DNA of 64,000 nucleotides. It comes from Candidatus Gastranaerophilales bacterium. GTDB taxonomy: Bacteria; Cyanobacteriota; Vampirovibrionia; Gastranaerophilales; Gastranaerophilaceae. The stretch is taken from positions 682,001-746,000 of the forward strand of contig CALVBD010000001.1 in the NCBI GenBank assembly GCA_944325635.1, given 5' to 3'. Numbering within the stretch: position 1 is the first letter of the stretch; each line of letters starts with the position of its first letter. Under the pieces are notes generated by a model, which did no database searches, was not told where the DNA came from, and worked only from the letters and a program-made list of their open reading frames with translations. Of this stretch, positions 41,815-49,805 are shown piece by piece. The position numbers and the translations under genes were made by a program.

Positions 41815-42207
41815 TTACTTAAGTCCCTCTATACACTGAACCAATTCTTCTTTCGGAATAGCCCCTTCAACACGTTTAACCTGCTGTCCGTTGGAATCCA
41901 AAAATATCATAGTCGGAACAAGAGTGATATTATATTTTTTTATCTGTTCTTCCGTGAAAGCTTTTCCATCCTGTACCGGAATTTCTACCAATGTAACCTT
42001 ATCCTTATACTGCGGATAAACTTCTTTCATCAATTTATTCATTTCCTGGCAATCAAGACACATTGATGAGGTGAATTTTATAATCTGTGGCTTAGCGGCT
42101 TTTGCGTCGGCAACATTACCCATATCTGAATTATTACTACTCATAAAAAAGTACGCTGCAATAGGTACCAGTAATATCAATAAAACAGTAATAATATTTT
42201 TTTTCAT
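41815..42207 (-). CDS. Membrane-anchored thioredoxin-like protein
   Basis: 130 residues. The N-terminal helix NIITVLLILLVPIAAYFFM should anchor or export it; the thioredoxin fold follows with FTSSMCLDCQEMNK (CxxC, here CLDC) and the cis-Pro segment ITLVPTMIFLDSNG. It is probably the extracytoplasmic partner of the CcdA-like protein encoded next. Its ribosome-binding site (AAGGAG) lies in the arm of a strong hairpin (42212-42259), which may limit its translation. Confidence 0.88.
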   Translation of the reverse strand: MKKNIITVLLILLVPIAAYFFMSSNNSDMGNVADAKAAKPQIIKFTSSMCLDCQEMNKLMKEVYPQYKDKVTLVEIPVQDGKAFTEEQIKKYNITLVPTMIFLDSNGQQVKRVEGAIPKEELVQCIEGLK

Positions 42208-42211
42208 AAGA

Positions 42212-42259
42212 AAACTCTCCTTTTCGTTACAATCATATCATAAACGAAAAAGAGAGTTT
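42212..42259 (-). promoter_or_regulatory. Hairpin covering the ribosome-binding site of the thioredoxin-like gene
   Basis: In minus-strand RNA, 42259-42243 pairs with 42228-42212 over 17 positions (one of them G-U) with a 14-nt loop. The 3' arm holds AAGGAG, 10 nt before the start codon. As plus-strand RNA the same pair would be a C-A mismatch. It could also terminate the small gene upstream, although the T-run is short. Confidence 0.6.
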
Positions 42260-42272
42260 CACTATTAGCCGA

Positions 42273-42437
42273 CTAGACATCTTCCGGAACAAAAAAATCA
42301 GCACGTTCAAGGAGTTCCCTCGTATGCTCATAACAACAGGAATTGTGCGTAATCTGCTGGTACTCGCGAACGATATTTATAACATCATCCACAGACATTT
42401 TAATAATCCTGCGTTCGCCTTCAATAATTCTTGCCAT
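42273..42437 (-). CDS. Small protein of unknown function
   Basis: 54 residues from ATG 42437 (MARIIEGERRIIKMSVDDVI), preceded by AAAGGATGG. It is charged, with a helical C-terminal half (NIVREYQQITHNSCCYEHTR) containing a Cys pair and a His. A longer in-frame start at 42476 has no ribosome-binding site. No domain recognised. It lies upstream of the thioredoxin-like gene on the same strand. Confidence 0.6.
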   Translation of the reverse strand: MARIIEGERRIIKMSVDDVINIVREYQQITHNSCCYEHTRELLERADFFVPEDV

Positions 42438-42554
42438 ACTACCATCCTTTCCGTAAATGGTATCGGCATTATGCACAAAAACTTTTGCAAAATCCGCTAA
42501 TGTATTTAGAAATCTTTTTTATTATTTGAAAGAGGATAAACACGTCATTCCAAA

Positions 42555-42723
42555 GGTCATTAAATATTTATGACCATACAATTTTACGACTGTGCGATTG
42601 CGGGTCAAAGCCTGCAATGACGTAAAATTTAACATAACTCAAAAAAACGAATACAGATTTATTTATTTCCGAAACGATAGCGGGAGCAGGGCGGGAGCGT
42701 GTTGAGGAAATAAATAAATCTGT
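42555..42723. repeat. Cluster of three hairpins in the gap before DUF3137
   Basis: GGTCAT/ATGACC (42555-42560, 42570-42575); ATTTTACG/CGTAAAAT (42581-42588, 42621-42628) enclosing a GATTGC...GCAATGAC repeat like that at 25062; and perfect 18-bp arms ACAGATTTATTTATTTCC / GGAAATAAATAAATCTGT (42653-42670, 42706-42723) around a GC-rich 35-nt centre. The last may serve as a terminator for DUF3137. It occupies most of the 42438-42751 gap. Confidence 0.75.
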
Positions 42724-42751
42724 TATTTCTTCTGCTGTTAAAAAACTAAAC

Positions 42752-43810
42752 CTACATTCCTGTTTTCTCGTCAAGTTTAAAGTAATCAATCATCATAAGT
42801 ATTGATGCAAGCTCATTAAAGAATACTTCAAACTGCTTCGGACTTTCCATAGGGGTAAACAATGAACCGATTTCAAAAACATTTTTATTCGTAGAAATTG
42901 CAAACATTAATTTGTCATTATAAAAAGAACATTTAATCTTCCATACCCCGAATGCTGTTTTTATGTTATTCAATCGCTCCATAAATGCAGGCGTCAGTAA
43001 ATACCTGCTCTCAACCTGATCTGACGAATATACTTTATATTTTTTTGAAAACACAGGGTCTTCAAGATTAACAGACTTCATAGATTTTATTTTTAGTAAA
43101 TATGCCGCCCAGAGAATAAGAACAAGCCCTAAAGTCTTAACAGTCGCAGGTTCATGAGGGAAAAATATAAACAATAATACAGGAATTATGGTTAAAACAA
43201 CCGGGGCGCCAAGTATCATCAAATCCCCGCGGGATGCAACTATCGTTGTATTTTTAACGGTTTTATTCATAGGGAAATTTATTACAACACCTCTGAATAC
43301 AGGAACTGCAAAGCCGTCTTTTCTTTTATTAAAATTTTCCTTCAATACAGTTTCTGAAATTTCAAAATTCACCCCGCGATAAGAACCTGCAAACGAGTCA
43401 TCTGCTTCGCGGATAGTAAAATCAGAAAAAATTCCGCTTGAACGCAATTGAAGTTCTGAAATAACTTCTCTATTAGGAACCCAGTTTATATCTCCGAATG
43501 AACAAATTAACCGCTTCATGACAACATCTTTCAGCCTCCGTGCAAAAATCCTGTCGCTTTTAGAAATATCAAAGACACAGGAAATAATTATTACTGCGGG
43601 CAAAAGTAATAGATACCAGATTTTAAAAGTCAAACTAACTACAATTAAAGCAATTGCAGAAATCGACATAAAAACTAATTTATGGATTAATTTGCCGAGA
43701 AGTTTCTTTCGCTCAGGTTCGAATTTTCTCATTACAGGGGCGATTTCTTTATGATAGATAGAATGAAAACTTTTCTTGTATTCAGCTATCTGCGTATTTT
43801 GTATCATCAA
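42752..43810 (-). CDS. DUF3137 family membrane protein
   Basis: 352 residues. A helical pair near 50-85 (LVFMSISAIALIVVSLTF, WYLLLLPAVIIISCVF) and another near 205-245 (LGAPVVLTIIPVLLFIFF) surround a domain with GSYRGVNFEISETVL and VFRGVVINFPMNK, the DUF3137 pattern (R-G ... F-x-G-x-x-[IV]). The C-terminal part (LMFAISTNKNVFEIGSLF) also fits. No biochemical function is established for the family as far as I know. Neighbours give no clue. Confidence 0.8.
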   Translation of the reverse strand: MMIQNTQIAEYKKSFHSIYHKEIAPVMRKFEPERKKLLGKLIHKLVFMSISAIALIVVSLTFKIWYLLLLPAVIIISCVFDISKSDRIFARRLKDVVMKRLICSFGDINWVPNREVISELQLRSSGIFSDFTIREADDSFAGSYRGVNFEISETVLKENFNKRKDGFAVPVFRGVVINFPMNKTVKNTTIVASRGDLMILGAPVVLTIIPVLLFIFFPHEPATVKTLGLVLILWAAYLLKIKSMKSVNLEDPVFSKKYKVYSSDQVESRYLLTPAFMERLNNIKTAFGVWKIKCSFYNDKLMFAISTNKNVFEIGSLFTPMESPKQFEVFFNELASILMMIDYFKLDEKTGM

Positions 43811-43855
43811 GTATTCTCCGATTTAAAACCAGCTTTTATTATATATTATTAATAA

Positions 43856-43887
43856 AAAAACTCCCTCAAATATTTGAGGGAGTTTTT
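43856..43887 (-). terminator. Terminator of the rpoBC1C2 operon
   Basis: Near-perfect palindrome AAAAACTCCCTCAA...TTGAGGGAGTTTTT (43856-43887), 20 nt beyond the rpoC2 stop. Confidence 0.9.
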
Positions 43888-43906
43888 AATTTTATGAGAA
43901 TAATTA

Positions 43907-46900
43907 TTATTCAATTTTGTCGTCGTCGCCGAGTGATAAATCAGGAGCGCCGAACATTCCTTCAATTTCTTCCAAAATTGCGGAAGGTTTTCTTGCCTGA
44001 TTTCTCTGGGCAACTGCACGTTTTCTTTCTTCGCGTTCTTTTTCTTCATTAGCGTTTGAAAGATGGTGGAAGCCAGTACCCGCAGGGATTAAACGACCTA
44101 TGATAACGTTTTCTTTCAAACCTCTCAACATGTCTTTCTTACCCTCTACGGCTGCTTCTGTCAGGATTCTTGTTGTTTCCTGGAAGGATGCTGCGGAGAT
44201 AAAGCTTTCTGTATTCAGGGAAGCTTTTGTAATACCTAACAACATGTATTCACAAGTTGCAGGAGTTCCGCCTTTTTCTTCCACATCGGCATTTTCTTTT
44301 TCAAAATGCTGAATTTCAACAAGTTCACCAGGTAACAATGTTGTATCACCTGCGTCAATAACTTTAACTTTCTTAGTCATCTGACGAACGATGATTTCAA
44401 CGTGTTTATCAGCGATTTCAACACCCTGAGAACGGTATACGCGTTGAACTTCGTCTACAAGGTACTGTTGAGCTGCTTCCGGTCCGCAGAGTCTTATAAC
44501 ATCGTGCGGGTTCAAAGGACCGCTTGTCAATGGCTGACCTTTTGTGATTTTTTGTTTGTCCTGAACAATGATGTTTGCATCAATTGCGTATTTGATTTCA
44601 GTTCTGCCGTTGTCGTTTACGAGATAGAGTCTTGGAAGATCTTCATCCGTAACTATTTCCGCAACACCGTCTTCTTCAGCAAGGATTGCACAGTCTTTTG
44701 GTTTACGACCTTCAAGAAGTTCTTCAACCCTCGGCAAACCTTGAACGATATCGCCTGTTTTTTGTCTTTCAAATACAAGAGTTGCAATCATATCACCGCG
44801 GAGTACCAGTGCACCGGATTCAACCTGCAACATTGTACCCGGGCTGATTAAGTAAGGACGTCCTGTTCTTACCGTAACCTCGCCTTTATTAACGGAAATT
44901 ACCTGACCTGATACGGTTGATTTATCGCCGCTTTCAGAAATAACACCGTCAAGTCTTACGAAATCACCTTTCTTAACAACAGGTTTAGATGCAATTTTCA
45001 TTACTGCTTCGTAAGTTTCGCTTGTAAGGAGTAATCGTCTTGCTTCTGCATTTTCATTTTTAATTGACGCAACACCATCGTTAACCGCAAGAACCTGAGT
45101 TTTTGCTATCGGTGTTTTCGGATCAATTACCTGACCGTCTTTTACAAGAAGTTCTGTCTGCAATACTGTTGCAGCTTTAGCGTTGCCTTCCTGTTCACGA
45201 CGGATGATAAGGTTTTCAAGAACAACTATTCTCAAATTGTTTTTATCATCGAGTTCTACCATACCTTTGAGGTGTGATAAGTAACCCTGCATTTGAAGAA
45301 CTAAGCTTGTTCTTGTGATTGTTGAACCGTCGAGGTTTCTTACTCTTGCGCCGTCTTTGTATTGTAACTGGGTTACAGGAACGATATCAATTAAATCGTC
45401 TGTTGTGTTGAATTTAATAGAAACGTTTTTCTGCTCTACATTCAATACCTGAACAGGTCTTACAAGAATTTGGATAGGCTGGTTAGAGATACTGTCTTCA
45501 TCGAGAGAAAGGCTTGAATCAAGTTCTTCATCCAAATCGTCAATATCAATATCATCAGCGCTTGAATCCATAATAGTAACGATGGATGTTTCACTTGCTT
45601 TGATACCTTCAGCGATTACAGTGCCTTTTTTAACAACTTCGCCTTCATCAACCTTTAATTCGCCGACATTGGCAAGAGTATGGAGTTCACCAGGTCTTAC
45701 TGTAATTTCGTGGATAATATCGTTGTATTCTTTGAATTCGACAATACCGTCAATGTGACAGTAAACATCTTTTACAATTTCTGTACCTGCTGTTACGTAA
45801 GTTCCGTTTTCAACCATTTTCAAAGAACTGTCTTTTGAAATCTGATGAATTTCTTCCGGAATAAATACAACAGCACCCGGTTTTGTAATAATCTGGTTTT
45901 CGTCAACTTCAACATCAACGTATCTGATTTCACCTGATGAAGTTACAGCGCAATCATCGTCGAGAAGTTCTGCGATAATCATACCGTTTTCAACAGGAGT
46001 ATCAACAGGAGCTTTTACAATATATTTTTCGCCTGTTTTATCAACTGTCCAGATTTGTTCTTTCTTAGTCTGTTCAAATGTTGCATTTTCAGGCATCAGG
46101 GAAGCGATTACAATGGTAATTTCCTTACCTTGAACAACTTTCTTGATATTTTTGCCTTCAAATTTGACATCTTCAATAACCAAATCTTCACCGAAGCGAA
46201 CTTCGCCGCCGTGCTCTGAAATGGTTAATGTTTCAGCTAATTTTTCACCGGCTTTAACTTTCTGTTCGTCTTTAACAAGAACTTTAGAGCCGCCAGGGAG
46301 GTTATAAACATCGCCGCCGAGAACCCAGATAACACCCTGTTTGTTTGTTGTTCTGGAGATGTTACCCTGTCTGTCTTTCTTTTCATCAACAGTAAAATCT
46401 TCATATAATACTTCACCTGAAAGGTCAGATGTAATATCTTTTGTAGCTTTTTCTGTCAAACGGGAACCGTCCCCTTGTGATACAGGTTCGTAAGTTGCAA
46501 GTTTAAAGCCTTTTTCAACTTTCATACCGTTTTCAAAGAATACGGTAGAACCGGCAGGAATATGATATTTTTCAGTTTTCTTATCACCTTTAATCTGAAT
46601 ATCAGCTTCGTAATTAGCAACTCTAACAACATCTCCGTGACGGGTTCTTAATTCTCTTGTTTTTACGTTGGAAACGACTTCACCTGCAATAGCAGCTTCA
46701 ACTGATTTCATAGCACCAGAACCTTTGAATACACCGCCTGTGTGGAAGGTTCTCATTGTAAGCTGTGTACCAGGTTCACCGATTGACTGAGCTGCGATAA
46801 TACCGATTGCTTCACCGATATCAACGAGTTTCTGGGTAGTCATTGCCCAGCCGTAACATTTCTGGCAGATACCGTATTCAAGACCGCAGGTCAAACCTGA

Positions 46901-47773
46901 ACGGACTTTAAGTTCAGTCAAGTTGAGGTGGGAAATTTTTCTGATATCTTTACGATCAAGAGTTGTTCCGGCTTCAACAAGAACTTTGCCGTCAGCGTCT
47001 TTAATATCTTCAGCAACGGTACGCCCGAGTAATCTGTCGATTAAAGGAACAATAATTGTATCGCCGTCCATAATCGGTTTCATATTAATAGATTTAGTAG
47101 TGTGGCAGTCATCCGCACGGATAATAACGTCCTGAGCAACGTCAACCAGACGTCTTGTCAGGTAACCTGAGTCAGCGGTTTTCAACGCCGTATCTACAAG
47201 ACCTTTACGTGCACCGTAAGAAGAGATGATGTATTCGGTTACTGATAAGCCTTCTTTAAAGTTTGATTTAATCGGCAAGTCGATAATCTGTCCCTGCGCG
47301 TCAGCCATCAAACCACGCATACCAACAAGCTGTGATACCTGTGATAAGTTACCTCTCGCACCGGAGAATGCCATCATATAAACAGGGTTTAATCTGTCGA
47401 AGTTGTCAACTACGCTTGATGTAAGTTTTGCAGTTGTTTCAGACCACGTGTCAATAACTTTTGTGTATCTTTCAACTTCTGTGATTTCACCTTTTAAATA
47501 TCTGTTTGTTGATTTTTCGATTTCTTTTTCAGCTTCCTGCAAAAGTTCTTTCTTAACAGCCGGAACCTGCAAATCTGCGATGGAAATCGTTGTACCGGAT
47601 TTTGTCGCATATTTGTAACCGAGATTTTTCAAACTGTTAGCTACTTCTGCCGTAATAGCTCCGCCGAATTCAAGATACATCTGGGACAAAAACGATTTTA
47701 GAGCGCCTTTATCCATTTTTTTGTTAATGAAATCGAGCGTTTTATGTTTTGTATTTGAATAAGTTGTTTCCAT
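43907..47773 (-). CDS. rpoC2: RNA polymerase beta-prime C-terminal subunit (split, cyanobacterial type)
   Basis: 1288 residues: the C-terminal part of beta-prime as a separate chain. Visible: MMAFSGARGNLSQVSQLVGM (bridge-helix side), zinc site with Cys 223, 296, 303 and 306 (ADDCHTTKS; CGLEYGICQKC), trigger-helix start IGEPGTQLTMRTFHTGG (about 334-350), and the other trigger-loop half TGDIVQGLPRVEELLEGRKP from 1006. The roughly 650 residues between them are a large insertion rich in beta-hairpin repeats, as in cyanobacterial SI3. GAGGAAAT lies upstream. It is separated from rpoC1 by 80 bp containing a hairpin. Confidence 0.97.
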   Translation of the reverse strand: METTYSNTKHKTLDFINKKMDKGALKSFLSQMYLEFGGAITAEVANSLKNLGYKYATKSGTTISIADLQVPAVKKELLQEAEKEIEKSTNRYLKGEITEVERYTKVIDTWSETTAKLTSSVVDNFDRLNPVYMMAFSGARGNLSQVSQLVGMRGLMADAQGQIIDLPIKSNFKEGLSVTEYIISSYGARKGLVDTALKTADSGYLTRRLVDVAQDVIIRADDCHTTKSINMKPIMDGDTIIVPLIDRLLGRTVAEDIKDADGKVLVEAGTTLDRKDIRKISHLNLTELKVRSGLTCGLEYGICQKCYGWAMTTQKLVDIGEAIGIIAAQSIGEPGTQLTMRTFHTGGVFKGSGAMKSVEAAIAGEVVSNVKTRELRTRHGDVVRVANYEADIQIKGDKKTEKYHIPAGSTVFFENGMKVEKGFKLATYEPVSQGDGSRLTEKATKDITSDLSGEVLYEDFTVDEKKDRQGNISRTTNKQGVIWVLGGDVYNLPGGSKVLVKDEQKVKAGEKLAETLTISEHGGEVRFGEDLVIEDVKFEGKNIKKVVQGKEITIVIASLMPENATFEQTKKEQIWTVDKTGEKYIVKAPVDTPVENGMIIAELLDDDCAVTSSGEIRYVDVEVDENQIITKPGAVVFIPEEIHQISKDSSLKMVENGTYVTAGTEIVKDVYCHIDGIVEFKEYNDIIHEITVRPGELHTLANVGELKVDEGEVVKKGTVIAEGIKASETSIVTIMDSSADDIDIDDLDEELDSSLSLDEDSISNQPIQILVRPVQVLNVEQKNVSIKFNTTDDLIDIVPVTQLQYKDGARVRNLDGSTITRTSLVLQMQGYLSHLKGMVELDDKNNLRIVVLENLIIRREQEGNAKAATVLQTELLVKDGQVIDPKTPIAKTQVLAVNDGVASIKNENAEARRLLLTSETYEAVMKIASKPVVKKGDFVRLDGVISESGDKSTVSGQVISVNKGEVTVRTGRPYLISPGTMLQVESGALVLRGDMIATLVFERQKTGDIVQGLPRVEELLEGRKPKDCAILAEEDGVAEIVTDEDLPRLYLVNDNGRTEIKYAIDANIIVQDKQKITKGQPLTSGPLNPHDVIRLCGPEAAQQYLVDEVQRVYRSQGVEIADKHVEIIVRQMTKKVKVIDAGDTTLLPGELVEIQHFEKENADVEEKGGTPATCEYMLLGITKASLNTESFISAASFQETTRILTEAAVEGKKDMLRGLKENVIIGRLIPAGTGFHHLSNANEEKEREERKRAVAQRNQARKPSAILEEIEGMFGAPDLSLGDDDKIE

Positions 47774-47818
47774 TCTGTTATTTCCTCAATTTATTTTTGT
47801 AAATTTCGTTATATTAGA

Positions 47819-47840
47819 GCGGTTCGAAGAAACGAACCGC
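47819..47840 (-). other. Hairpin between rpoC1 and rpoC2
   Basis: GCGGTTCG (47819-47826) and CGAACCGC (47833-47840) form a perfect 8-bp stem with a 6-nt loop. No T-run follows on the minus strand, so RNA processing or stability is more likely than termination. Confidence 0.55.
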
Positions 47841-47853
47841 AGTTAATTTCAAA

Positions 47854-49566
47854 CTAGCTTGCGATTGCTTTTCTTACTGTTTCGTTGAAGATAATTCTTC
47901 CAACAGTAGTTTCAAATCTCTTGCCGTGTTCATCTCTTACGACAATTTTGTCGTGAAGGTCGATTACGCCGACTTCGAGAGCTGAAATAGCATCTTCAAA
48001 GCTGTAGAAGTAGCCTTTCGGTTCCGAATCTTCATTTTTCAGGATTGTCAGGTAGTACATACCCAATACCATATCCTGAGAAGGTGTAATAATCGGTTTA
48101 CCTGTAGCAGGTGCAAGGATGTTGTTGGTTGCGAGCATTAACATTCTTGCCTCGGTTTGAGCTTCAATTGATAACGGAACGTGAACAGCCATTTGGTCAC
48201 CGTCAAAGTCAGCGTTGAATGCTGTACATACGAGCGGGTGAAGCTGGATTGCACGACCTTCTACCAATTTCGGTTCAAATGCCTGAATACCTAATCTGTG
48301 CAGGGTTGGTGCACGGTTCAATAATACAGGGTGTCCGTCGATTACTTCTTCTAATATATCCCAAACGATTGCTTCGGAACGTTCGATTTTCTTTTTAGCT
48401 GATTTAATGTTTTGAACGTATCCTCTTTCAATCAATTTATTAACAACGAACGGTTTAAACAATTCAATTGCCATTTCTTTCGGCAGACCGCACTGGTTTA
48501 AGCTTAACTGCGGACCTACAACGATAACTGAACGACCTGAGTAGTCAACACGTTTACCGAGCAAGTTCTGACGGAAACGACCCTGTTTACCTTCGATGAT
48601 ATTTGATAAGGATTTTAATGCTCTGTTATTCGGTCCGACAACGGTTCTTCCGCGTCTGCCGTTATCAATCAGGGCATCAACTGCTTCCTGAAGCATACGT
48701 TTTTCGTTTCTTACGATAATTTCAGGAGCGCCCATTTCCAATAATCTCTGTAAACGGTTGTTTCTGTTGATTACACGTCTGTATAAGTCGTTCAAATCTG
48801 ATGTTGCGAAACGTCCGCCGTCCAATTGAACCATCGGTCTTAAATCCGGAGGAGTTACAGGAAGTACATCCATAATCATCCAGGTCGGATCTGTTTCTGA
48901 AGAAATTAAAGAATCTAACAATCTTAATCTCTTAATCAATTTAGATTTTCTCTGAACTGAAGTTACATTACCTGCAAGTTCCGTTCTCATTTCTTCTGCC
49001 ATTTGTTTAATATTTAATTCGCCGAGAAGTTCCTTAATGGCTTCTGCACCGATACCTACTTTTAAGGTAGATTCTTCATGCTCTGCCATATAATCTTCAT
49101 ATTCTTCTTCGCCTAATAATTGTAATTTTTTGAATTCACTGTCGCCCGGATCTATAACAACATAGTTGTTGAAATAAATAACCTGTTCAAGATCTTTCAA
49201 AGTCATATCAAGAAGCAAGCCGAGGTATGAAGGAATACCTTTCAAGAACCAGATGTGAGATACCGGAGCGGCAAGTTTAATATGCCCCATTCTCTGACGT
49301 CTTACTTTTGAATCGGTAACTTCAACACCGCAGCGTTCGCAGATGATACCTTTATGTCTTACTCTTTTATATTTACCGCAATAACATTCCCAATCCTTTG
49401 ATGGCCCGAAAATTCTTTCGCAGAACAAGCCGTCGCGTTCAGGCTTTAATGTACGGTAGTTAATTGTTTCCGGTTTAGTAACTTCACCGTAGGACCATTT
49501 TAAAATCCTTTCCGGCGACGCTATACTAATTCGTATATAGTCAAAATAATCTATGCTTGTTGACAT
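47854..49566 (-). CDS. rpoC1: RNA polymerase beta-prime N-terminal subunit (gamma; split, cyanobacterial type)
   Basis: 570 residues: the N-terminal part of beta-prime. It has the zinc ribbon [20 protein letters not shown], the lid/rudder region, [20 protein letters not shown], and the catalytic magnesium motif NADFDGDQ (451-458). It ends near the point where cyanobacterial rpoC1 ends, with the remainder encoded by rpoC2; the two frames are separated by 80 bp and by independent start signals, so this is a true split and not a frameshift. AAGGAG lies about 10 nt upstream of the ATG. Confidence 0.97.
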   Translation of the reverse strand: MSTSIDYFDYIRISIASPERILKWSYGEVTKPETINYRTLKPERDGLFCERIFGPSKDWECYCGKYKRVRHKGIICERCGVEVTDSKVRRQRMGHIKLAAPVSHIWFLKGIPSYLGLLLDMTLKDLEQVIYFNNYVVIDPGDSEFKKLQLLGEEEYEDYMAEHEESTLKVGIGAEAIKELLGELNIKQMAEEMRTELAGNVTSVQRKSKLIKRLRLLDSLISSETDPTWMIMDVLPVTPPDLRPMVQLDGGRFATSDLNDLYRRVINRNNRLQRLLEMGAPEIIVRNEKRMLQEAVDALIDNGRRGRTVVGPNNRALKSLSNIIEGKQGRFRQNLLGKRVDYSGRSVIVVGPQLSLNQCGLPKEMAIELFKPFVVNKLIERGYVQNIKSAKKKIERSEAIVWDILEEVIDGHPVLLNRAPTLHRLGIQAFEPKLVEGRAIQLHPLVCTAFNADFDGDQMAVHVPLSIEAQTEARMLMLATNNILAPATGKPIITPSQDMVLGMYYLTILKNEDSEPKGYFYSFEDAISALEVGVIDLHDKIVVRDEHGKRFETTVGRIIFNETVRKAIAS

Positions 49567-49750
49567 TTATATTATTCTCCTTTTTTATACTACAGCTTAC
49601 TTTTAGGTATGCCGTCTTTTAGTAAATTTTGTTATATCATCCGATATTTGTAGTACCGGCTTTATTTTGTCAACGCACTCGGGAATTCCTTTCAGATTTT
49701 TATTTGTGTCGGACTTATCCCTCGCACCTGTTTTGTTTAGCGGGAATTAC

Positions 49751-49795
49751 CCCACCCGGAAATCTAAGATTTCCACCCTCCCTCAAGGGGAGGGT
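49751..49795. repeat. Hairpin repeat in the rpoB-rpoC1 spacer
   Basis: CCCACCC, then GGAAATCT/AGATTTCC (49758-49774) and ACCCTCCC/GGGAGGGT (49775-49795). The CCCTCCC...GGGAGGG hairpin is of the same style as the DUF559-linked repeats at 12.5-13.7 kb. The whole rpoB-rpoC1 spacer is 239 bp. Confidence 0.65.
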
Positions 49796-49805
49796 ATTGA
49801 AAATC

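Noticed and set aside
42568-42789. 73-codon minus-strand frame next to the DUF3137 gene
   Set aside because: It lies over the hairpin cluster, overlaps the end of the DUF3137 gene and has no protein-like features.
47774-49566. rpoC1/rpoC2 break as a sequencing frameshift
   Set aside because: An 80-bp gap with several stops, separate ribosome-binding sites and a break point like that of cyanobacteria show a true gene split.
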